NCBI GenBank assembly: GCA_934446355.1
Contig: CAKSEC010000008.1
Coordinates: 1-64,000 of the forward strand
Reading direction: 5' to 3'
DNA length: 64,000 nucleotides
Source of the DNA: an uncultured Oscillospiraceae bacterium
GTDB taxonomy: Bacteria > Bacillota > Clostridia > Oscillospirales > Ruminococcaceae
Shown: in pieces, positions 24,225-31,448 of the stretch
Layout: every line of letters starts with the position of its first letter
Position numbering within the stretch: position 1 is the stretch's first letter
The notes under the pieces: generated by a model
What the model was told of the DNA's origin: nothing
The model's database searches: none
Seen by the model: the letters and a program-made list of their open reading frames with translations, nothing else
Position numbers and translations under genes: made by a program

Positions 24225-25715
24225 TTATCTGTTGGGCTTTTTCACCCTCCTGCTTTGTGTTATCGAGCCTGTCGGACAGACAAGGCTGCAAAGCTGGCAG
24301 CCCACGCAGCCGCCGTTCAGGTGCGGCTTCCTGTCTGCGCCCATCGTTATCGCCTGATGTCCGCCGTCCCTGCAGGATATCATGCACCTGCCGCAGCCCG
24401 TGCAGCTATCCTTGCTGAATATCGGGTATACGACGGTGCTGCGGTCGAGGTCGTCAGCGGGAACGACGTTTGCTTCCGCCGCTCCGGTGAGTTCGCTCAG
24501 GCGGGACATTCCGTGCGCTTTCAGGTAAGCCTGCGTGCCTGAGATAAGGTCCTCGATTATGCGGTAGCCATACTGCATGACCGCCGTGGTTATCTGGATA
24601 TTCTCGCAGCCGAGCGCTATAAATTCGAGAGCGTCGTGCCAGCTTTCGATACCGCCGATACCGCTCAGCGGCATTCCTTTCAGTTCCGGACATACCGCCA
24701 TGTCGTGAATGAACCGCAGCGCAATGGGCTTTACCGCCTTTCCTGAATAACCGGAAACCGAGCATTTGCCGTTCACTGACGGGCAGGAAACCATGCTGTC
24801 GAGGTCTATGCGGGTCAGGCTCTTTATCGTGTTTATCGCAGCGATACCGTCTGCGCCGCCCTGTTTTGCTGCGACAGCGGGTACTTCCATGTTGCCGATG
24901 TTCGGGGTCATTTTTGCGAGCACGGGAAGCTTCGTTCCACGCTTTGCCGCAGCGGTGTACGCTTTCACCAGTTCCGGATTTTGTCCGACGTCGCTGCCGA
25001 GTCCCTCGCCGACCATCTGCGGGCAGGAGAAGTTGCATTCGATGATGTCGCAGCCCGCTTCCTCAGAGAGCCTTGCAAGTTCCGCCCATTCCTGCTCGGT
25101 GCTGCCCATTATTGAGGACACTATCACCTTTGTCGGGAAGTCTTGCTTCAGTCTGCGCAGTATATCGAGATTTTCCTCCAGCGGGTGGTCGGATATCTGC
25201 TCCAGATTCTTGAAGCCCACGAACGGCGTTGATTCCTTGCCGATGGCGTCGAACCTCGGTGATACCTCGTCGGGTCTGATGAAGCCTATCGTCTTGTATA
25301 CGATACCGCCCCAGCCCATTCTGAGAGCCTGTGCGCACATCTCATAGCCGCTCGCCACCACTGACGAGGACAGGAAGAACGGGTTCTCGCACTTCACACC
25401 GCAGAACTCCATCGAAAGGTCTGCGTCAGAACCCTGCGGCTTTATCGGCTGCGGCGCAGCCTTTGCCATCTCCCGAACGCTTATCGGCGAGGAGTAGTGC
25501 AGGCAGACGCTTTCGCAGTTTCCGCTGCATTCAGCGCACACGCTGCTGTCGATATACCCTGCGCCGACCGCCGCATTCTCGAACCGCACAGCCCTGACGA
25601 ACCGTGCGGGGTCATAGCCCTTGGGGCAGGCGGCGGTGCATGGAGCGTCGGCGCACAGCATACATCGTGCCGCTTCGTTATTGAGTATCAGTTCTGCATA
25701 TTTCATTTCATGCAC
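24225..25715 (-). CDS. preA: Dihydropyrimidine dehydrogenase subunit PreA with extra N-terminal Fe-S domain
   Basis: Residues about 90-415 form the FMN-binding dihydroorotate-dehydrogenase-like barrel (FFLSSSVVASGYEM, NFSCPQM, GIGGIESWHDA). The C-terminus has an 8Fe-8S ferredoxin domain (CTGCGRCMISC and CVGCQLCSLVCP). Residues about 12-75 carry Cys18, 21, 26 and 30 and Cys60, 63, 67 and 71, a domain normally found at the N-terminus of PreT or of eukaryotic DPYD. The enzyme reduces uracil and thymine to their dihydro forms, or the reverse. No PreT (FAD/NADPH subunit) gene is present nearby, so the electron donor may be ferredoxin or an unlinked reductase. Confidence 0.88.
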   Translation of the reverse strand: MHEMKYAELILNNEAARCMLCADAPCTAACPKGYDPARFVRAVRFENAAVGAGYIDSSVCAECSGNCESVCLHYSSPISVREMAKAAPQPIKPQGSDADLSMEFCGVKCENPFFLSSSVVASGYEMCAQALRMGWGGIVYKTIGFIRPDEVSPRFDAIGKESTPFVGFKNLEQISDHPLEENLDILRRLKQDFPTKVIVSSIMGSTEQEWAELARLSEEAGCDIIECNFSCPQMVGEGLGSDVGQNPELVKAYTAAAKRGTKLPVLAKMTPNIGNMEVPAVAAKQGGADGIAAINTIKSLTRIDLDSMVSCPSVNGKCSVSGYSGKAVKPIALRFIHDMAVCPELKGMPLSGIGGIESWHDALEFIALGCENIQITTAVMQYGYRIIEDLISGTQAYLKAHGMSRLSELTGAAEANVVPADDLDRSTVVYPIFSKDSCTGCGRCMISCRDGGHQAITMGADRKPHLNGGCVGCQLCSLVCPTGSITQSRRVKKPNR

Positions 25716-25728
25716 CTCCGCCGTAAAG

Positions 25729-27090
25729 TCACTTGCTGACGTGCTTTGCGCACTTCACGAACTTGCCCCAGCCTCTTTCGCCGACAAATTCGCCGTTATC
25801 GAACACCAGACGACCTCTGGAGTAGGTCTGCACGGGATAACCGTGCACCTCTATGCCCTCCCAGATGGTGTGGTCGCAGTCGGAGTGCATATTTTCCTGA
25901 TGTATGGTGAAATTCTTGTTCGGGTCGTAGATAACTATGTCGGCGTCCTTTCCGGGGGCAATTTCGCCCTTGTCGGTGCAGCCGAATATCCTTGCTGGAT
26001 TAGCCGAGCAAAGCTCCACGGCTTTCTCGAACGGGATAACGCCGTCGTTCGCCTTTCCCAGCATATACGGGTACATATTCTCGACGCCTGCGCAGCCGTT
26101 CGGTATCTTGCGGAAGTCGTTCAGACCCCAGTCCTTTTCGCTCTGCTGGAACGGACAGTGGTCGGTGGCAACCGTGTCGATATCGCCCCGCTTGAGCGCT
26201 TCCCATACGGCGTCCTGAGAATCCTTGTCCTTCATGGGCGGCGAGCATACGAAGTTCCTGCCGTCCTCGCGCTTATAAACGTCGCAGGTAAATTCAAGAT
26301 ACTGCGGGCAGGTCTCCGCGTATATCTCGTAGCCCTCGTCCTTGGCTCTGGTGACCGCCTCGACGCCCTGCCTGTCGGCAAGATGCACGATATAAAGCGG
26401 TGCGTTGGCTGCCTTTGCAAGGTTTATCGCACGTACGTCCGCTTCGCCCTCGACAAATTCCGGACGGCTCATGTAGTGATACCATGCGCTGGTCTTTCCC
26501 TCGCTGATGTATTTTTCGGTGAGCGTGTTCACAAGTTCATTGTTCTCTGCGTGCACTGCGATGAGCGCGCCGAACTCCTTGGACTTTTCAAGAAGCTGGT
26601 AGAATACGCCGTCCTTTACGCCGAAGTCGTATACCATGAACACCTTGTAGGAGGTGATACCGATATCGCAGGCGTCCTTTATGCTGTCCAGAAGCCCGCC
26701 GTGGATATCCTTTACGCCGATGTGGAAAGAGTAGTCCACCGCTGCGTCAGGTGCGGCAAGAGCGTTCCTGCGCTGGAAGGTCTGGGTCATAGTTTCGTCG
26801 AAATCCTGCAGTGCGAAGTCGAACACCGTGGTCGTACCGCCGCAGGCAGCAGCCCTTGTTCCTGCGAAATAATCGTCGGAGGACACCGTGCCGCCGAACG
26901 GCATTGCGAGGTGCGTGTGTGCGTCTATTGCACCGGGCAGCACCAGCTTTCCGGCTGCGTCCACGACCTTTGCGCCGGGGTAGTCGAGGTCTGTTCCCAC
27001 TGCGGCGATCTTTCCGTCCCTTACCGCTACGTCAGCCCTGACTGAGCCTGTGGAATTAACGACTGTGCCGTTTTTGATTATCATATCCAT
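25729..27090 (-). CDS. hydA: Dihydropyrimidinase
   Basis: The 453-residue amidohydrolase has the metal ligands His58 and His60 (DAHTH), the carboxylated Lys149 (ITSYKVFM) and later AVHAEN, PLYIVHL and VATDHCPF segments. It opens the ring of dihydrouracil or dihydrothymine to the N-carbamoyl-beta-amino acid. It lies 13 nt upstream of preA in the operon, which defines the reductive pyrimidine pathway. The family also includes hydantoinases and allantoinases; the PreA neighbour favours dihydropyrimidinase. A strong AAAGGAGG site precedes the ATG. Confidence 0.92.
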   Translation of the reverse strand: MDMIIKNGTVVNSTGSVRADVAVRDGKIAAVGTDLDYPGAKVVDAAGKLVLPGAIDAHTHLAMPFGGTVSSDDYFAGTRAAACGGTTTVFDFALQDFDETMTQTFQRRNALAAPDAAVDYSFHIGVKDIHGGLLDSIKDACDIGITSYKVFMVYDFGVKDGVFYQLLEKSKEFGALIAVHAENNELVNTLTEKYISEGKTSAWYHYMSRPEFVEGEADVRAINLAKAANAPLYIVHLADRQGVEAVTRAKDEGYEIYAETCPQYLEFTCDVYKREDGRNFVCSPPMKDKDSQDAVWEALKRGDIDTVATDHCPFQQSEKDWGLNDFRKIPNGCAGVENMYPYMLGKANDGVIPFEKAVELCSANPARIFGCTDKGEIAPGKDADIVIYDPNKNFTIHQENMHSDCDHTIWEGIEVHGYPVQTYSRGRLVFDNGEFVGERGWGKFVKCAKHVSK

Positions 27091-27126
27091 AAGATGAACC
27101 TCCTTTGTTTATTCGGCAGTCACTGC

Positions 27127-27190
27127 CTGTCGGAAAACCAAGTGCAGCGAACTGCACCGGGCTTTCCGACAGACCCCCGTTTTTGCGGGG
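27127..27190 (-). promoter_or_regulatory. Intercistronic double stem-loop between substrate-binding gene and hydA
   Basis: CTGTCGGAAA (27127-27136) pairs with TTTCCGACAG (27163-27172), enclosing an inner stem GTGCAG (27142-27147) / CTGCAC (27152-27157). A second hairpin CCCCG (27175-27179) / CGGGG (27186-27190) adjoins it. No U tract follows on the transcribed strand, so it is more likely an RNA stability or processing element than a terminator. Confidence 0.5.
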
Positions 27191-27233
27191 ATCTGCTGCG
27201 GAATGAAAGAAACCTATTCGGGAGTGGTTGTCA

Positions 27234-28433
27234 TTACTTGGTGAACGTATCGTTCTTGTATACCAGCACCAGACCGGATCTCTGATATACCTGAGCGACT
27301 TCGAGAAGATCCATGCCGCCTGCGTTGGCGTTGATGAGGTTGGATACCCATGTTACGCCGAAATCAACAGTGCCGTTGTATACTGCGGTGGTTTCTGAGA
27401 TATCGCCGCCGCCGGATACGATATCGACGTCCAGACCTACCTCGTCGTAATAGCCCTTTGCCTTAGCCACGTAGTAGCCCATGAACTGAGCCTGCGGCAG
27501 CCACTTCAGCTGAACGGATACGGAGGTCTTTTCTGGTGCACCGTCCGCTGCGGGGTCGTATGCGAGGTATGCGGTGCTGCGGATATCGTCGAGCGTGAGC
27601 GAAGCCAGCTTGTCCTTTGAAGCGCTGTCCTCCAGAATGATGTACTGCTTTGCAAGGTCGAGAGTCTGCTGCATTGCTTCCTCGTCCATATTGCCCACGT
27701 CAGAAGCGGAAACCGCATTGCCCTTTGTGTCTGTAGTGACAAGCTTTGCTACCTCGCCTGCCATATATGCCTGATGGTCGGCGGATACCGACGAACCTGC
27801 CTCGAACACTATCTCGGCTGCCTCGTCAGGGTGCTCACAGGCGTAAGCCCAGCCCTTCATTGAAGCGGAAACAAATGCCTTGACGGTATTCGGATTCTCC
27901 TCGGCGAACTTCTTCGAGGTGAACAGGTTGTCCTCCAGCATTGCAACGCCCTCGTCGTTCATGTCGATGGTGCTTACAGTATCGCCGTAGCCGTAGCCGC
28001 CCTCATAGCTGTTGACCACCAGACCAAGTTCGTTGTAGGTCATTGCGGAAGCGAGCGTTACTGCGTCGGAATCGAACTGGTCCATTGTGAAGTCCTGCGT
28101 GATGTAGTCTGCGGGAAGCCCGTACTTAGTCAGCAGCGCCTGGATCTCATATTCGTTGCCCAGACCCCAGTTGCCGACCTTTCCGTCTGCAGCCGCAGCC
28201 TTGATTATCTCCTCATGGCTCATCATGCCGGAGCTTTCAGCAGCCGAACTTTCCTCTGCTGCGGAGGAACTTTCCTCTGCTGCGGAGGAACTGTCCGCTG
28301 CGGTAGCGCTTTCAGCCGCCGATGAGCTGCTGGAACTTGCCGTGCTGCTTGTGCCGCCGGAGCAGGCGGTCAGCTGCGCACATACGAGGAGCAGCGACGC
28401 TGCAGCGAGAAGGTTCTTTCTTGTCTTTTTCAT
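27234..28433 (-). CDS. ABC transporter substrate-binding lipoprotein (NMT1/THI5-like), circularly permuted
   Basis: Residues 1-24 are a lipoprotein signal (LTAC, Cys24), followed by a Ser/Ala/Glu linker (about 28-69). The NMT1-type binding protein then appears in swapped order. Residues about 70-298 match what is normally the second part of the fold (KVGNWGLGNEYEIQALL, DFTMDQFDSDAVTLASAMTYNE, ENPNTVKAFVSASMKGWAYA). Residues about 302-399 match what is normally the first part (SVQLKWLPQAQFMGYYVAKA, GGDISETTAVYNGTVDFGV, RSGLVLVYKND). All is in one intact frame. It should bind a pyrimidine or related ring compound for the adjacent permeases and ATPase; ligand identity is inferred from the operon. 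Confidence 0.88.
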   Translation of the reverse strand: MKKTRKNLLAAASLLLVCAQLTACSGGTSSTASSSSSSAAESATAADSSSAAEESSSAAEESSAAESSGMMSHEEIIKAAAADGKVGNWGLGNEYEIQALLTKYGLPADYITQDFTMDQFDSDAVTLASAMTYNELGLVVNSYEGGYGYGDTVSTIDMNDEGVAMLEDNLFTSKKFAEENPNTVKAFVSASMKGWAYACEHPDEAAEIVFEAGSSVSADHQAYMAGEVAKLVTTDTKGNAVSASDVGNMDEEAMQQTLDLAKQYIILEDSASKDKLASLTLDDIRSTAYLAYDPAADGAPEKTSVSVQLKWLPQAQFMGYYVAKAKGYYDEVGLDVDIVSGGGDISETTAVYNGTVDFGVTWVSNLINANAGGMDLLEVAQVYQRSGLVLVYKNDTFTK

Positions 28434-28489
28434 AATAGGTTACCTGCCTTTCTTTTTGCCTTAGCTTTTGTCTATCATAAACGGGAGAA

Positions 28490-29290
28490 TCAGGCTCTCC
28501 TGCGTTTAAGCACTAATCTTTCGAGTATCATCAGGATAACGTACATTCCTATGCCTATCGCACAGGCTACTGCGATATACGCCCACGCTGTGGGGTATTG
28601 CCCCTTGACGATGTTCTCGCGTATCTGCCTGCCGACGCCCACGGTGTCCTCTGCGAAATATTCAGTTACCAGTGCGCCGATAACGCTTGCCGGAACGCTC
28701 ACCCTCAATGCGGTGAAAACGTAGGGCAGCGAGTTCGGAAGCCTTAGCTTCATGAATACCGTAAGCCGGCTTGCCGCATAGGAACTCATCAGGTCCTCTG
28801 AGAACGGCTTCAGCTCGGTAAGTCCCCTGAACGCATTCACGCTCATTGCTGCGGTGCAGGATATGGTGACCACGATTATCTTTGCGAACGTACTGCGCAC
28901 CGAAACTTCGCCGCTGACATCTCTCGTCCAGTTGTTTATTACCGGAGCGAGAGCGACTATCGGTATCGCATTGAACGCCGACACTATCGTCAGTCCGCCT
29001 GCGCCCCATTTAGAGAATACCGTGGCAATTACTGCGATAAGGTAGCCCATAAGGCTTCCGAGGGCTAGTCCGCCGAGCGCCACGATCAGCGTTTTCTGCA
29101 CGTGGCCGCTGATGGATTCACGGTTCTCGGAGATTATCTCGGCTATTCTTGACGGAAGCGGCAGCGTTATCGTATCCGTGCCTATCCATGAATGCAGCAC
29201 CTGCGTCTGCCACAATACGAAGAGTATCACGCCGAACAGCAGCGGCAGACCCACGCCCGAAGCCATGTTCAGCAGCTTTTTTGTTTTCAT
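28490..29290 (-). CDS. ABC transporter permease 2 of pyrimidine-operon importer
   Basis: The 266-residue protein has six membrane helices and the cytosolic coupling loop (SYAASRLTVFMKLRLPNSLPYV) typical of SsuC/TauC/ThiX permeases. The frame stays open upstream to 30073, but the ATG at 29288-29290 has AGGAGGG about 7-13 nt upstream and gives the expected N-terminus (MKTKKLLNMASG). It begins 14 nt after the other permease gene. The two permeases probably form a heterodimer with one ATPase. Confidence 0.88.
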   Translation of the reverse strand: MKTKKLLNMASGVGLPLLFGVILFVLWQTQVLHSWIGTDTITLPLPSRIAEIISENRESISGHVQKTLIVALGGLALGSLMGYLIAVIATVFSKWGAGGLTIVSAFNAIPIVALAPVINNWTRDVSGEVSVRSTFAKIIVVTISCTAAMSVNAFRGLTELKPFSEDLMSSYAASRLTVFMKLRLPNSLPYVFTALRVSVPASVIGALVTEYFAEDTVGVGRQIRENIVKGQYPTAWAYIAVACAIGIGMYVILMILERLVLKRRRA

Positions 29291-29304
29291 GAATATCCCT
29301 CCTG

Positions 29305-30159
29305 TCAGCCGTCTGACTTTTTGCGCTTGTAGGGGCACAGCAGCCTTTCGATAAGCCCCATCAGGCAGAAGCTGAGAATGCCTATAACTGCGCTTATCAG
29401 CACGATATCCCAGAACACCAGTCTTGTCATGCCGCCTTTGAGCGACTGCGAAAGCATACACCCAAGACCGTTGCCGCCCTGCAGGGTATCCACCAGAATG
29501 GAAGCGGTTATCGCCATCGGAGCGGATATTTTCAGTCCCGTGAAGAAATACGGGATACAGGCGGGGATAAGCGTTTTGGTGTAAAGCTGGAACTTGTTTG
29601 CCGCATAGCTGAACATCAACTCGTGCTTTTCTTTTTCCACTGATTTGAAGCCCGCCAGCACGTTCGTCGATACCGGATAGAACGTCAGTATTGCTGCGAT
29701 GACTATTCTTGCGGTGTTGATGTCGCCTGTGATGGAAAGGATTATCGGCGCCATTCCGAGTATCGGTATCATCTGAATTATCATCAGATAAGGGAAAGCT
29801 ATCTTCTCGACTATCCTTGAAAGGTTCATCAGCAGTGCCAGAATATAGCCGGTCAGCGTGCCGATAAGGAAGCCTATGCCCGCCCTTGAAAGCGTTTCGG
29901 CGCAGCTTGTGCCGATAAGCTCTATCATGGTCATCTTGCCGGTGACTTTCTTGTCGCTGAAAAACGAACCTATTATCTCCCAGAGGTGCGGCAGCACATT
30001 CACAGGAGTTCTCTTGGTTGCGGCGACGATGAATGCGAATATCTCCCAGATAACGATTATTCCGAGTATCCACACCAGCGTGACCATTTTCTTTGATTTA
30101 AGAAAACGCTTCAGCGTCGGGACAAAGCCCCGTTTCGCCTGCGCATTTGTCTTTGTCAT
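29305..30159 (-). CDS. ABC transporter permease 1 of pyrimidine-operon importer
   Basis: The 284-residue protein has a basic N-terminus, six hydrophobic segments and the coupling loop SYAANKFQLYTKTLIPACIP, which contacts the ATPase. It belongs to the BPD_transp_1 group used by nitrate/sulfonate/thiamine-pyrimidine importers. The gene starts 22 nt after the ATPase stop. Substrate inferred from the adjoining pyrimidine genes. Confidence 0.88.
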   Translation of the reverse strand: MTKTNAQAKRGFVPTLKRFLKSKKMVTLVWILGIIVIWEIFAFIVAATKRTPVNVLPHLWEIIGSFFSDKKVTGKMTMIELIGTSCAETLSRAGIGFLIGTLTGYILALLMNLSRIVEKIAFPYLMIIQMIPILGMAPIILSITGDINTARIVIAAILTFYPVSTNVLAGFKSVEKEKHELMFSYAANKFQLYTKTLIPACIPYFFTGLKISAPMAITASILVDTLQGGNGLGCMLSQSLKGGMTRLVFWDIVLISAVIGILSFCLMGLIERLLCPYKRKKSDG

Positions 30160-30181
30160 GCCGTATCCCTCCTGTCTGCGG

Positions 30182-30958
30182 TCATACTCCCTCGAAGCTG
30201 TTTCTTACCTTTGCGACAAGTTCGGTAAATTTCTGCGTGTCCGTCATATCCAGCGTGCGCGGCCTTGGCAGTGTGATATCCACCACTGCGGAAAGCCTGC
30301 CGGGGTGCGGGGAAAGCACGCATACTCTGTCGGAAAGGAAAACGCTTTCGGAAATGTTGTGAGTAACGAAAACCACTGTCTTGTTGGTCTTTCGCCATAT
30401 TTTCAGCAGGTCGATGTGAAGCTTTTCACGGGTGAACTCGTCCAGAGCCGAGAAAGGCTCGTCCATCAGAAGTATTTCGGGGCGTATCGCCAGAGCCCTT
30501 GCAATGCCGACTCTCTGCTGCATACCGCCCGAAAGCTGGTTCGGATAGTGGTTTGCGAAGCTTGTCAGTCCGACCATCTCCAGCATACTGTCCGCTATCT
30601 CCTCACGCTCGTCCTTGGGCACGTGCATTATCTCCAGCGGGAGCATGACGTTCTTGCGGACTGTGCGCCAGTCGTAAAGCACGGGGCTCTGGAACACTAT
30701 TCCGTAACGCTGTGCGAGCCGTGCTTCTTTCGGAGAAACGCCGCCGACCTCGATTTTTCCGGTGGTCGGGTGGAGCAGGTCTGCGATTATCCTGAGGAGC
30801 GTGGTCTTGCCGCAGCCGGACGGGCCAAGCAGCGAGATGAACTCACCCTTTTTGATGTCCAGCGTCACATTGGTGAGCGCCGTTACATCATTACCGCCCT
30901 GATCCTTGTACACCATGCCTATGCTGTCAAGCATGATCTCTGTGTTTACGTTTGCCAT
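30182..30958 (-). CDS. ABC transporter ATP-binding protein of pyrimidine-operon importer
   Basis: The 258-residue ATPase has Walker A GPSGCGKT (45-52), signature LSGGMQQRVGIARAL and Walker B LLMDEPFSALD, as in the SsuB/TauB/ThiZ group. It is the first gene of a run extending through permeases, binding protein, hydA, preA, pucR and the aminotransferase. A promoter and a leader terminator hairpin lie directly upstream. Confidence 0.92.
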   Translation of the reverse strand: MANVNTEIMLDSIGMVYKDQGGNDVTALTNVTLDIKKGEFISLLGPSGCGKTTLLRIIADLLHPTTGKIEVGGVSPKEARLAQRYGIVFQSPVLYDWRTVRKNVMLPLEIMHVPKDEREEIADSMLEMVGLTSFANHYPNQLSGGMQQRVGIARALAIRPEILLMDEPFSALDEFTREKLHIDLLKIWRKTNKTVVFVTHNISESVFLSDRVCVLSPHPGRLSAVVDITLPRPRTLDMTDTQKFTELVAKVRNSFEGV

Positions 30959-30987
30959 ATTCTTTCACTCCTTATAGTATACAGGAT

Positions 30988-31029
30988 AAAAAACAGGGCA
31001 ATGACTCCGTCGTTGGCGTCATTGCCCTG
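30988..31029 (-). terminator. Leader terminator / attenuator candidate of pyrimidine operon
   Basis: On the minus strand a 12-bp perfect stem, CAGGGCAATGAC / GTCATTGCCCTG (31029-31018 and 31005-30994), is followed by six U residues (30993-30988). It lies between the promoter (31088-31116) and the ATPase ribosome site (about 30967-30973). An intrinsic terminator inside a leader suggests transcription attenuation. Confidence 0.75.
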
Positions 31030-31087
31030 ATCTAAAGATTTTGCAGGATTTTGTTTCTGATTATTCAGATTTCCTTTCCGTGATTCA

Positions 31088-31116
31088 AGTATACAGCAAA
31101 ACGCCGGCTTTGTCAA
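31088..31116 (-). promoter_or_regulatory. Promoter of pyrimidine transport/catabolism operon
   Basis: Minus-strand TTGACA (31111-31116), 17-bp spacer, TATACT (31088-31093). Transcription would start near 31081, giving a leader of about 120 nt. Confidence 0.75.
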
Positions 31117-31393
31117 TGCGGCTGTTCGTTTTTGGCTCTTTTAGCTAATATTATTCCCACGCAGTCGGCATTATTGACGAATTTGTGCAGAATGCCCCGC
31201 TTTGTGCTTTGGCATAGCCAACTTATCGTGTGCCAAAGCACAACGATTCGCCGAAAATCAGTTGGATATGTCGGAAAAGCTGCGATGTACGGAATATGCA
31301 AAGTGCAGACGCACAGTCCGTGAATCTTGCATATTTGCGGCGAACTTCCTTGCTGTGCAGTATAAAATGAATTTTGCAAAAACATAATCCTGC
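31117..31393. other. Non-coding spacer with strong, overlapping inverted repeats
   Basis: No credible gene is seen. A 13-bp perfect inverted repeat TTGTGCTTTGGCA (31202-31214) / TGCCAAAGCACAA (31231-31243) overlaps a second possible hairpin, ATCGTGTGC (31225-31233) / GCACAACGAT (31238-31247, one bulge). A further repeat, AATATGCAA (31293-31301) / TTGCATATT (31327-31335), encloses GTGC/GCAC. This could be a structured RNA or a remnant repeat. Confidence 0.4.
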
Positions 31394-31422
31394 AAAAAGC
31401 CGCCGCAGTTTCCTGCGGCGGC
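31394..31422 (-). terminator. Terminator of leucine-rich-repeat protein gene
   Basis: Stem GCCGCCGCAG (31399-31408) / CTGCGGCGGC (31413-31422) is followed on the minus strand by UUUUU (31398-31394). Confidence 0.8.
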
Positions 31423-31448
31423 ACTATTGCTATATGCTGTTTAGCTAT

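Noticed and set aside
25621..27045. 474-codon frame on the + strand opposite hydA
   Set aside because: Hydrophobic, Val/Ala/Tyr-rich product with no family; it is the mirror of a clearly conserved dihydropyrimidinase. GC bias produces long antisense frames here.
29858..31030. 390-codon + strand frame opposite permease and ATPase genes
   Set aside because: Runs across two conserved minus-strand genes and the operon leader; no family.
30988..31081. Known riboswitch (TPP, HMP-PP, guanine, preQ1) in the pyrimidine operon leader
   Set aside because: No conserved aptamer motif of these classes could be recognised in about 100 nt; only the terminator is clear.
31132..31424. Small frames in the spacer at 31.1-31.4 kb
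   Set aside because: They read through hairpins and a terminator in several frames with no ribosome site.
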